Assembly: GCA_963680875.1 (NCBI GenBank)
Contig: OY804580.1
Coordinates: forward strand, 97,369,353 to 97,433,352
Length of the DNA: 64,000 nt
Direction of reading: 5' to 3'
Source: Bathymodiolus brooksi
Taxonomy: Eukaryota > Mollusca > Bivalvia > Mytilida > Modiolidae
Positions 14,101-27,100 of this stretch are shown here, piece after piece. The notes under the pieces are model-generated. The model was not told the origin of the DNA. It worked only from the letters and a program-made list of their open reading frames with translations, and did not search any database. The position numbers and the translations under genes were made by a program. Within the stretch, counting starts at the first letter, position 1; every line of letters starts with the position of its first letter.

Positions 14101-15106
14101 ATAATTACATGTATACATATGTATATTATAAGTAAATGGATATACATGGATCAGCATATGATTTTGGGGCTAAATCTTGAAGTTTCTTGTTACACAATAT
14201 AACGGAACATTAATATTCTAAAGTGTGATATTTCATCCTATTTAATTCTACAATTATTCAAAAACCCCACATAAGCGGGTGTTAAGCAGACAAGACAGGT
14301 TTTGAGATATGTAAAATTCAAATTAAACCCCCCATGTACATTACTTAAAGAACTATTAGTGCAAATATACTCACGTTGGATTTTATTTCTCAGTATATAA
14401 GACATAAATTAATTCTATGAAATTTAATAATTTGATTTAAATTTTATTATTTTTGTAAAGTACATTAATTCATCGGTTCAATAAGAACAATGAGATCACA
14501 CACTAGAGAAGAAGAGTTTGAATATTCCACCAAAGGGGTAATCCGAATCATTTAATCAAAGAAGGACACAATGGACAACAGAAAAATGACAAAAGGACAA
14601 ACAACGATCTTCAAAACATTACACATAAAACTAAAAATAGTTTAGCCAGAAAGAATGTTTACAAATTGCAGATGCCCTCGAATTGCATAAATACATGACT
14701 TGTCTCACAACCTCTGATCGATACACCGAACTCTAGATAAAGTGTTGTTCCGCAGAATTTCCAATTTATATGATAATGAAGTTTATCATTTTATTCTTTT
14801 TAGCTTAAACCTTAACATGCTAGTAAACTGGAAATATTGATATGTGTGGCCCGCCACAAAAAATCTCTATTATCGTTCTTCCCCATCAACAAAGAGGTTT
14901 CTAATTATTTCCTAAATATGTTAAATAAAAGTGGTATTGTCTGCGAGTAATATAATTCATGACTTATTATGAAATCTCTCTCTCTCTCTCTCTCTCTCAC
15001 TCGTATTATATTCTTCATTTTTCATACTCACTTTTATATTTCCCTGAAATAATTCTTTTTAGGAAACATTTTGCTAAAATTCCAACCCCTCCTTTTTCAG
15101 TTAACA

Positions 15107-15165
<59 letters not shown>

Positions 15166-18100
15166 CTATTTATGAATTATTTCGATAGGATCCACAAACC
15201 TCCCCCCTTTTTTTCAGTAAAAATAAAACAAGACTTCTTTAAATCTTTATATATCGCACAGTTTGTCTCACAAATTTAACTTCATTTAAAATTCTAAAAT
15301 GCTTGAATGTCGTTCTAAATTAACATTAACGATGGTGTGAGATTTCTTGTGCTAATTCATACAAAACCATTTTGTATTAAATATTTATATCTTTAAGTCT
15401 TAAACACACGATGCAGGTTATCAAATCTGTACAATTCCGAAGCTTGCATTGTTAAAAAATAAAATCGAATAAATTCGATATTTGGTCTACAAAATAAAAA
15501 CCAGCTGATTAATTAGTCATCTTAAGGTAACACAAATGGAATTGTGTTAATCATTCTAGACAGCTTAAATGTATTCCATGAGGCAAATAAAATACACGAC
15601 GGAATCTTTTTTCATATCAAATTTCAATAAGTTTATGGTGCTTAACGCCACTTTCAACAATATTTCAGTTATATCATGCCGGGAAATTGTTGTTTTAAAT
15701 TACATGTAAAGAAAATCACATCTTAATTTTTTTTATTAGCAATCATTTTAAAATTTATAAAAAATGACTAGAAAAAAAAGAGGATACATTGTATATGAAG
15801 AAAAAACAATGAAAATCAAAATTATATTAAAAGATATGAAAAAATGAAAAACAAAATACAATTACAAAATATATAAGGAAAAACAATGAAAAACTAAATT
15901 GGATTTATTGATAAAAAAAAATTGAATAGATTGATGTGTTTCTAATTTTAGTAAATTACGGACTTCGGAAGTCCTCTATCCTTTACTCATGATTTTTATG
16001 TCAATAATTTCTTAATTCCAGTACATTTTGATTGCTATTTAATAGGAAATAATGGCTGATTTTCTCATAATTTCCATTCATTTAGTAGGAGTAGGGCAAT
16101 CGATAATGATAAACATTATCATACATTACTCATTTTGGATTGTGAGTGATTGTTGTTTAACGCCAACTCAGCAATTGTTCATCTATATCATGGCGCATTT
16201 TGGCTTGTGTAAATACAACAAGAAAAATATATGTTAATTGTTTTATTCTTATTTAATACTAAAAATTAAAATGATCCAACGTTGATTAAGTGAAAAGGGA
16301 ACGTTTTTATATATGTATATATATAAATATATTGTATTTTGAAAAGATATTAACATTATGGTTTTTTTTTATTAAAATTTGAAACATATTGTATTTTAAA
16401 TTAAAATATTTCTAAGAGTAAAATTAAATGCATGGATTATTTATAAGACGTTTCTATTGTATATATTTATACATGTACATGTATATTATTTTCTAAAAAG
16501 ATTTTTCTAAAATGTTGTTGGGTTTTTCAAGATTTTGAAACATGTTATTTTTAAATTATAATACAGTAAACACAAATATTTACTTGTTTATGTATTATAT
16601 AACGTTCTACTATCATTTGACCTACACCTAATATTCACGATAGAAATTATCATATGTCTTTATAGAGTGAAATGTATATTATACATGAAACTCAATAGTC
16701 CAAGTCATTAGTAGTAAAACGTCATATACTAATGGGGTGGTAGCTCATTTATCATATTCTCATTCTAGTGTTGAGTTTAAAAAAAAAATAACATCTATCC
16801 CACATTCATAACTTCATTAATCAAAAACTTTTAGATCGATTTGTATGGTTTCAATAAGGATATACATGAATGAGGACGATAGTTATCAGAAAATCTGTTT
16901 CGTTGAGGTCCACAACTGGGTGGTATACATCGTTGATGGGATAGTAATGAAATACAACTTGGTAAAAGTACATCTCTTTTAAAAACAAGTTGTCTTGTCA
17001 GGTGACAGATCACGGAACATATACGCTTCATTTCCGATTTTGGTTTCGTTTGGTGTTTTTTTTCACGTACACACCTCAAATGTTCTTCACAAACCCATTA
17101 AAAATGATAAATAGCTCTCAAATGGCTAATTAGTAGACCTATAACAAGGTACAAAACCTACATGTATAAACGATCATAAATGTCTGCTTAAATAAAATTT
17201 ATTGAAATCCGGAAAATATGGCCATACATTTTTATTTTTACATACAAGAAGCACTTCTTTTATTTATAAATCTTCAAATCTTTTCTGTGGTCGAAATGTC
17301 CAAATATTACAAAGGATGGTTATGTTTTATGGTGTTTAACGCCACTTTCAATAATATTTCAGTTATATCGTGGCGGTATTACAAAGGAATTTCTGAGAAT
17401 GGGATGACAATATTCACAAATAGAAAACCTAATTTTTTCCTCTTATTAATATTTTCTGTAATATTTTAGATTTCTGTTTTCGTTTACTATTAACTATGTT
17501 TTTTATCAACTGATTATAATTGTTAAAAACATGAAGCAATACCCTTCTCTGATCTAATTCTATTGTAACTTCTAATCAACAAACACAAATTAGGTCTCTT
17601 AACATATAATTTCCATCGCATGCGTTATCGCCTCTCAGATAATCAAATTTCAGGGATATTCCCATTTCCACGGACAATTTACATTTCAACTTTAGATAAT
17701 GATAACTTTTTAATTTAACAGTTTTACGTGTTTGATATATTAATTATATTCAAAATACATGGAATATGCAGGTCCAGACGCGCCATTTCGTAATTTTCAA
17801 AATAAACATGGAATATTTTTTGAGTGACTTCATGGCAGACGACTGTTCGTTGGTTATTCAAATGTTCAATATAAAAATCCATCAAAATAGTTCCCATACC
17901 AAAAATGGCCCAAGATTGTCTTTTTCATAAAACATTTAAGTCGGGTTTGACAGAACATCTCAAATTATAAACACCTTTTTAAATGTCAACGGTCTCAGCA
18001 TGGTACCCTTTAAAACTTTTCGATGCAAATGAAATAAAAATACCCAACGGCGTCTAAACAACTCAACAAAGACGTGACCCGTCAAGAAACCACAATCTAT

Positions 18101-21100
18101 TGTTCTCTATTTTAAACGAATAATTTTGAAATATAACACCGTTAGAAGGGGTGGAACGTATAAAATTCTATTTCCATTTAAAACACAAATATCAAAAAAT
18201 TCGATCCAGGTTTATCATATTCAACGAATTGTACGTATGTGTATACAAATATAATGCAGAAAACTTTAAAATTACAGACTAAAGATATATTGAAATTCGT
18301 AATACACATCCTGGTATATGATATTTAAAAACAAAAAATTAGATTCACAATTTAATTTTTGTTTCATATCCGTTTAGCCTCCATTCAACCGTTGAATAGT
18401 GAGTCAATGGATACCCTTACCTCCCAAAACTGTACTATGTACTAAATAAAAACAATCAAAGCGATGTCATCATCTGCATAGTTTTATAGGGTTAGGTTAT
18501 TGTGCTTAACACCACTTTCAGCCACACATCAGTTATCTCGCGGCGGTCAGTATCATTGGTGGAGGAAACCGGAATACCCAGACCTCCAACCTGCCGCAAG
18601 TCACTGACAAACTTTATCACAAAATGTTGTGTCGAGTACACCTCGCCTGAGCGGGGTTCGAAAACTCATAACGTTAGTTGTGATAGGCACTGATTGCACA
18701 GGTAGTTGTAAATCCAACCACCTTACGATCACAACCAATACGACCCCCTATAATTTTTAAGAAGTTGGCTGACCAATTGCAAAAAATACTGTAGAAATTA
18801 ATTGAGAAATAGAAAAAGTTTGTCAGTCTTTGAGTAAGGAATTGCAAGCAAGGTATAAATTGTGAAATTCATCATATGTGTGTTCATCATGTTTAAAACG
18901 ATTAAGCGAAATATATCAGAAAGGAAACTCATTCTTATTTGGTCTAAAATTTTGAATCGTAAATGCAAATATTCTTCAACTTGTTGTAGGCGGTCAGTAT
19001 TTGGTAGAGGTATAGAAGACCTGAAAGGTGACCGGAATCATATTCTACAAAATAAATTTACGTTCAATGTGTCTTCCATTTGCATTAATGTCTATGCTTC
19101 AGAGTAGAATTCCGCAGTAAATGCTGAAAATACCATCCACGATACAAACAAGAACGCTGTTTGAATCGAATCTCTGCCAAAATAAAGCATTTGGATAGTA
19201 TAATTGACTACTTTGTGTCGCGGAGTGATATATGTCTGTTACCCATCAATCAATCCGCCAAAAGTGCATATACAAAGTCCATACGCAGTTGGAGAAGATA
19301 TGCACAAGACGGCAGAAATAATCTTGTCATCGACATCCAACCGTTCTAGACCACCCATGACTTTTATCTACATCAAAGTTAAATAAATTTATCTTTTTTT
19401 AATATTTATTAATTTTTATGGGATGTAAATTTTTTTTCCAAGAAGGCAAATATTACATTTTGCAACCTGTAACATATTTGTACTGCTATACTGCTATATT
19501 GATATATGTTATAACGTTTATGCTTTTGATGTATTTTCTGTTTCAGATGAGAATATTCTTTAAATGGCATAGACTGTCCATAATTCAAAATAAAAGCTTA
19601 CGGTGCAATCACAGAAGCCTTAGCTACCACAAGACGTTTTTCTTTGGTACTAGTACCTGTTGTATCTTGAATTAATTATTCGAAAGGGGTTAAGTGTTGT
19701 TTTTTGTGAAATAGCATGAATCTTTCTAACATATTGAATCTCACACAGTTTTTAATTCTATATCGCATTAAAACATTAAATTTATTGGAATATCTGAATC
19801 GAAAATATTTTCCAAATCATTTTTATAAAAACAAATTATGCTATGCATTTCTTTGGCCACAAAACATGCTGAATATATTGTATTGTAAAACACACTGTTT
19901 TCGTTTACCATGGTCACTATTTTATTTCACTGAAAATAAGCATTTATTAAAAAAATGAAACAAAATGACAAATTCACAATATTGAAAAATATATGTCATT
20001 TCCACATACCTGTATAACTCGCATATTAAGACCAGTCTCTTGCGCAAGTTGTTCTCGTATGTGTCTGGTAGGTTTTGGCGTAGCATTGAATGCTGCTTTC
20101 AGAGTTTCTAATTGTTTTGCTTTAATTGTTGTCCTGGGTCCACGCCGTTTGGAACCAGCCGTGGAATTTCCGTTCGTTCCGTCCATAGCTTCGTCTCCTG
20201 AACGATTGCTATCCGGTGTCACATTAGAATTCGGATGGATAGAATTTCCGTTAGTATCACAGCTCTGAGTACTATGGTTAGAGTCCGAGGAGATTTTCAA
20301 CAATGATGTCTCGTCCTCTTTAATTGGTTCTGGACTGGATTGGGGTGAGTTCATAATACTTGTGTCATCTAAATTATTGTTCGTGAGATTATTGTTTGTA
20401 ATATTATTATGATGATTATTTAAGATAATGTTTTCTTTAGTGTCTAAGTCCTGGCTATGGTCACCATCTATATTAAAATCCTTGTCGGATAAACTTGTTT
20501 GTTGTTCTAAAGCACTGTCTAAATCGCCGTCGTCTTCTATATCTGACGAACCTGTAGATGACAAATAGTAAAACGCCATATGAAATTTATCAATTAAAAT
20601 TATAATTGAAAAATAGGAGTACAGGTTTGGGCGAAATTTTGATGAGCAGTGGTCCGTGCAACAGATGGAATTAATTCGATACGGATGAAAATGTATCGGG
20701 ATTTGTTTTGTAGATTAGAAATACCACCCGAAATATATAGATCAACAAAAGTTCGTCGTACCTTACTGTACTTGTCTCAAGTTCTAGGTTAGGAGAAAGT
20801 TTCAGACAAGATTTTATGTCTGAGTTTTTAATTAATGCACAATCCTCAATGGTGATATAGGATTTTAGCCAAATTAAAACAATCTTATTTCTGAAAATGT
20901 ATAAATTTAATTTAAGTTACGGTATACGTTTTTTAACTTGGTTACAGAAGAAATATTTGTACAATAACCACAAAAAAAAAAGAGGAAAAAAAGAGTAAGA
21001 TGACAATCTTTATTTTAAAAAATGAAGAAAAAAACATGAGAAACATTGCTTTCAGACCGAGTGGGAAAATTATGTACTGCTTAAAAATATGAAAGGATAA

Positions 21101-24100
21101 AACGAACAGTCAAGTTTTAAATTCAGTGAAGTGAAAAAATCTCAACATTTTTCGCTGTTTTTATCAAAGTTGAATAAAAAATGTAATTTTGGTAAAGAGA
21201 TAATCTGTCGTGGTGTTAATCTTTTCTTAAGATAAGAATAAGAAACAGTTGGATATGGGATGTTACGGAATTCTAATGGGGACATAATTTATGCAGAGGA
21301 GCAAATTTGATGCTGCTGAAGTAATCTCATAGCGTGCTACTTGATGCGAGAAAAGCGCTTGTAGTTAGCTTTTTCATTTATGATACACACTATTGAACAA
21401 AAAAATATAATATATACAAAATCAACATGTCTTTTCAAAAGCCTCGTTCTGTGGAAATAAGTAGAAGGAAAATGAGGCCATGTTCAATAATTAAACGCTC
21501 AACATTCGTGTCGAACTGGGAAAGGGTTATGGTTATGGTGTTTAACGCCACTATCAACAATATTTCAGTTATATCGTGGTGGGCAGATTTATTGATGGAG
21601 GAAACCGGAGCACCCTGAGAAAACGCCGACGTGCCGCATGTCACTGACAAACTTTTTTACATAATGTTGTATCGAGTACACCTCGCCATGAGTGGGATTC
21701 GATCTCACAGCTTTAGTGGTGATAGACACTGATTGCACAGGTAGATGTAAATCCAACTAGCATACGATCATGGCCACGACGGTCCCGGAACTGAACGTAG
21801 ATGTCTAATTCAATGCACACGACACGTTTCTGGAATAACCTTCACCATGTACACCCAAGGACAAATGATTAGAAAGCCAAATAATTTAAAAGTCTTTGGG
21901 GACAAGTAAACCAAAGGGCATAAACAGGATGACCAAAATCTGGGAACAAGTAAACCAAAGGGCATAAGCAGGATGATCAAAATCTGGGAGCAAGTAAACC
22001 AAAGGGCTATAAACAGGATAGCCAAAATCTGGGAGCAAGTAAACCAAAGGGCTATAAACAGGATAGTCAAAATCTGGGAGCAAGTAAACCAAAGGGCTAT
22101 AAACAGGATAGCCAAAATCTGGGAGCAAGTAAACCAAAGGGCATAAACAGGATAGCTAAAATCTGGGAGCAAGTAAACCAAAGGGCATAAACAGGATAGC
22201 TAAAATCTGGGAGCAAGTAAACCAAAGGGCATAAACAGGATAGCTAAAATCTGGGACCAAATAAACCAAAGGGCATAAACAGGATGACCAAAATGTGGGA
22301 GCAAGTAAACCAAAGGGCTATAAACAGGATAGCCAAAATCTGGGAGCAAGTAAACCAAAGGGCTATAAACAGGATAGTCAAAATCTGGGAGCAAGTAAAC
22401 CAAAGGGCTATAAACAGGATAGCCAAAATCTGGGAGCAAGTAAACCAAAGGGCATAAACATGATAGCTAAAATCTGGGAGCAAGTAAACCAAAGGGCATA
22501 AACAGGATAGCTAAAATCTGGGAGCAAGTAAACCAAAGGGCATAAACAGGATAGCTAAAATCTGGGACCAAATAAACCAAAGGGCATAAACAGGATGACC
22601 AAAATGTGGGAGCAAGTAAACCAAAGGGCTATAAACAGGATGACCAAAATCTGGGAGCAAGTAAACCAAAGGGCTATAAACAGGATAGTCAAAATCTGGG
22701 AGCAAGTAAACCAAAGGGCTATAAACAGGATAGCCAAAATCTGGGAGCAAGTAAACCAAAGGGCATAAACAGGATAGCTAAAATCTGGGAGCAAGTAAAC
22801 CAAAGGGCTATAAACAGGATAGCCAAAATCTGGGAGCAAGTAAACCAAAGGGCTATAAACATGATAGTCAAAATCTGGGAGCAAGTAAACCAAAGGGCTA
22901 TAAACAGGATAGCCAAAATCTGGGAGCAAGTAAACCAAAGGGCTATAAACAGGATAGCCAAAATCTGGGAGCAAGTAAACCAAAGGGCTATAAACAGGAT
23001 AGCTAAAATCTGGGAGCAAGTAAACCAAAGGGCATAAACAGGATAGCTAAAATCTGGGAGCAAGTAAACCAAAGGGCTATAAACAGGATAGACAAAATAT
23101 GGGAGCAAGTAAACCAAAGGGCTATAAACAGGATAGACAAAATATGGGAGCAAGTAAACCAAAGGGCTATAAACAGGATAGACAAAATATGGGAGCAAGT
23201 AAACCAAAGGGCTATAAACAGGATAGCCAAAATCTGGAAGCAAGTAAACCAAAGGGCTATAAACAGGATAACCAAAATCTGGGAGCAAGTAAACCAAAGG
23301 GCATAAACAGGATAGCTAAAATCTGGGAGCAAGTAAACCAAAGGGCTATAAACAGGATAGTCAAAATCTGGGAGCAAGTAAACCAAAGGGTTATAAACAG
23401 GATAGCCAAAATCTGGGAGCAAGTAAACCAAAGGGTTATAAACAGGAGAGCCAAAATATGGGAGCAAGTAAACCAAAGGGCTATAAACAGGATAGCCAAA
23501 ATCTGGGAGCAAGTAAACCAAAGGGTTATAAACAGGATAGTCAAAATCTGGGAGCAAGTAAACCAAAGGGCTATAAACAGGATAGCCAAAATCTGGGAGC
23601 AAGTAAACCAAAGGGCTATAAACAGGATAGCCAAAATCTGGGAGCAAGTAAACCAAAGGGCTATAAACAGGATAGTCAAAATCTGGGAGCAAGTAAACCA
23701 AAGGGCATAAACAGGATAGTCAACATCTGGGAGCAAGTAAACCAAAGGGCTATAAACAGGATGACCAAAATCTGGGAGCAAGTAAACCAAAGGGCTATAA
23801 ACAGGATAGCCAAAATCTGGGAGCAAGTAAACCAAAGGGCTATAAACAGGATGACCAAAATCTGGGAGCAAGTAAACCAAAGGGCTATAAACAGGATAGC
23901 CAAAATCTGGGAGCAAGTAAACCAAAGGGCTATAAACAGGATAGTCAAAATCTGGGAGCAAGTAAACCAAAGGGCTATAAACAGGATAGACAAAATCTGG
24001 GAGCAAGTAAACCAAAGGGCTATAAACAGGATGACCAAAATCTGGGAGCAAGTAAACCAAAGGGCTATAAACAGGATATTCAAAATCTGGGAGCAAGTAA

Positions 24101-27100
24101 ACCAAAGGGCTATAAACAGGATGACCAAAATCTGGGAGCAAGTAAACCAAAGGGCTATAAACAGGATAGCCAAAATCTGGGAGCAAGTAAACCAAAGGGC
24201 TATAAACAGGAGAGCCAAAATCTGGGAGCAAGTAAACCAAAGGGCTATAAACAGGATAGTCAAAATCTGGGAGCAAGTAAACCAAAGGGCTATAAACAGG
24301 ATAGTCAAAATCTGGGAGCAAGTAAACCAAAGGGCATAAACAGGATAGCTAAAATATGGGAGCAAGTAAACCAAAGGGCTATAAACAGGATAGTCAAAAT
24401 CTGGGAGCAAGTAAACCAAAGGGCATAAACAGGATAGCCAAAATATGGGAGCAAGTAAACCAAAGGGCTATAAACAGGATAGACAAAATCTGGGACCAAG
24501 TAAACCAAAGGGCTATAAAAGGATAGTCAAAATCTGGGAGCAAGTAAACCAAAGGGCTATAAACAGGATAGTCAAAATCTGGGAGCAAGTAAACCAAAGG
24601 GCTATATACAGGATAGACAAAATCTGGGAGCAAGTAAACCAAAGGGCATAAACAGGATAGCCAAAATCTGGGAGCAAGTAAACCAAAGGGCATAAACAGG
24701 ATAGCCAAAATATGGGAGCAAGTAAACCAAAGGGCATAAACAGGATGACCGAAATCTGGGAGCAAGTAAACCAAAGGGCATAAACAGGATGACTAAAATC
24801 TGGGAGCAAGTAAACCAAAGGGCATAAACAGGATGACCAAAATCTGGGAGCAAGTAAACCAAAGGACATAAACAGGATGACCAAAATCTGGGAGCAAGTA
24901 AACCAAAGGGCATAAACAGGATGACCAAAATCTGGGAGCAAGTAAACCAAAGGGCATAAACAGGATAGCCAAAATCTGGGAGCAAGTAAACCAAAGGGCA
25001 TAAACAGGATAGCCAAAATCTGGGAGCAAGTAAACCAAAGGGCATAAACAGGATGACCAAAATCTGGGAGCAAGTAAACCAAAGGGCATAAACAGGATGA
25101 CCAAAATCTGGGAGCAAGTAAACCAAAGGGCATAAACAGGATGACCAAAATCTGGGAGCAAGTAAACCAAAGGGCATAAACAGGATGACCAAAATCTGGG
25201 AGCAAGTAAACCAAAGGGCATAAACAGGATGACCAAAATCTGGGAGCAAGTAAACCAAAGGGCATAAACAGGATGACCAAAATCGGCTATGGTCTTCTAT
25301 TCCTGAAGAAGGAGAAAAACCTTAGTTTTAACAATAATTACATTATTTAGAAATTGTAAATTTCAATAATAAATATATCTAATAAACCATGTATTTCACT
25401 ATATAATCAAAGTACACGGTTATTAAATCGTGCATATTTAGGTGTAATTTCCCAGGTGTAACATTGAAACTGAATAAGGTTTTAGTTAACCGCCATTTTA
25501 GATATATGATATGAACGACTGATATAGGAGATATGATAAACAGTGTAGAGATGTTCCGGTTACATAATGTGTTATTTGTTTCCGAATAACACTAATTCGA
25601 TTGTGCCATGATTTTCTCATGTGACAAGATAACGAATGTGTTTTAATTATGTAGCGGTGAATAACAGGTGTGCTCATTGTAACTATTACACAGACAATCT
25701 GACATGTAGATATATGTATGGTTAAATTATGAATAACAGTTTATTTTGGTATATGCATGTTCGATTTTTTGGGAGGAAGATTCAGCATTATGTGATAACG
25801 TTTGTCAGTGACTTGCGGCAGGTCTGTGGTTTTCTTCGGGTACTCCCGTTTCCTCCACCAAAACATACCGCCACAATATAACCGAAATATTTTTGAATGT
25901 GGCGTTAAACACCATAACCCTAACCCATAACCCTTGGGGGAAGAAAAATACGCACAAAAGACGATAAATTAGCAAGGGTTATTATCAAGTAATATCGATG
26001 CAAAATGACATAAGAATATTATAGATCTATACAACTGTCTCCAGAAATTGCTTCACCAAGATTGTAAATCTAAGGCTATCTTTTGCATATATTTTGTTGA
26101 TATGTAATATTTACGAATCATAATTTCTCAAAAATAATTGGGAAATATTGTAAAAATATTTTGAGCAGGAACTGGTAGTCCTTCCGGAGCACCTGTGTTC
26201 ACCCTCGGGTTTAAGTGGAGTTCGTGTTTCTAAATCTTTAGTTTTCTGTGTAGTGCTTTGTAGATCATCGTTTGTCCTTGTGTACTTTTTCTGTCGGCCA
26301 TTGTATTGTCTGTCCTTCTTCTTTTGGCCATTGTATTGTCTGTCCTTCTTCTTTTGGCCATTGTATTGTCTGTCCTTCTTCGATTTACGGATTCTGCTCG
26401 TCACTTTGGTATCTTCAAACATTTCATATATTCATACCATGGATATTTGTGCGTTATAAATCAAAGTTGGTCTTTCATTTGAAGTGCATGGGTATAGATA
26501 ATTCTTAATATACAAAAACTCAGTCAATGCAATTTTTAATTCCTTGATGTTCATATATGTTTAGACAATTTCGATTTCTCTAGAAACATGGCAACCTTTT
26601 CTCAGGGAAGACAAAATTTGTATTTTATGTGAACAGATTTTTGCCTCTAACCACAAACAATAACTTTATTTGAACCTTTGGGAACAATTATAAGATTACA
26701 AGAAATTACTGTCGATGGCGTTTAAAATGTAGTCAAAATACTTAAGCTCCAATACACATAAAATCACCGATGGAGAAAAATATGATCTTAAAAAAGACCC
26801 ACAAGGTATTGCTCAATGCAATGGAATAAACGAAGTTCTTGAAGCTTAATCTAATAAGTGAAAAAGCTTAGCTAATCCTACATAGATGATCTCGACCTGA
26901 AAATCTAATTTTCCCTCCATTTTTACACTTGTCGTCTGCTATTGAATATATTATGTGTTTGTCAAATTAGTTAAATTGTGGCTTGAATTTGCGAAACATT
27001 GAAACATGGTCTGTTTAATATGAATGCGTGGTATTTTGTTGAATGTTCAATATTTCTGTTTCTGTTTCCCTGTAACTGTATACAGTCAACCAAAACCTGT

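Noticed and set aside
19993..20268. 91-residue plus-strand frame
   Set aside because: It is the antisense shadow of the Lhx1/5 linker and homeodomain exon.
21810..25280. Many frames of 80-357 residues with a 15-residue period on both strands
   Set aside because: They are artefacts of the 45-bp period; each is broken wherever a 44-bp unit shifts the frame. No start region or conserved domain is present.
22000..25285. CRISPR array
   Set aside because: The repeats are directly adjacent with no unique spacers, in a eukaryotic intron. It is a minisatellite.
25905..25935. Telomere-like 'ccataaccctaaccc'
   Set aside because: It is only about two TAACCC-like units at a SINE 3' end, so simple-repeat tail variation rather than an interstitial telomere.
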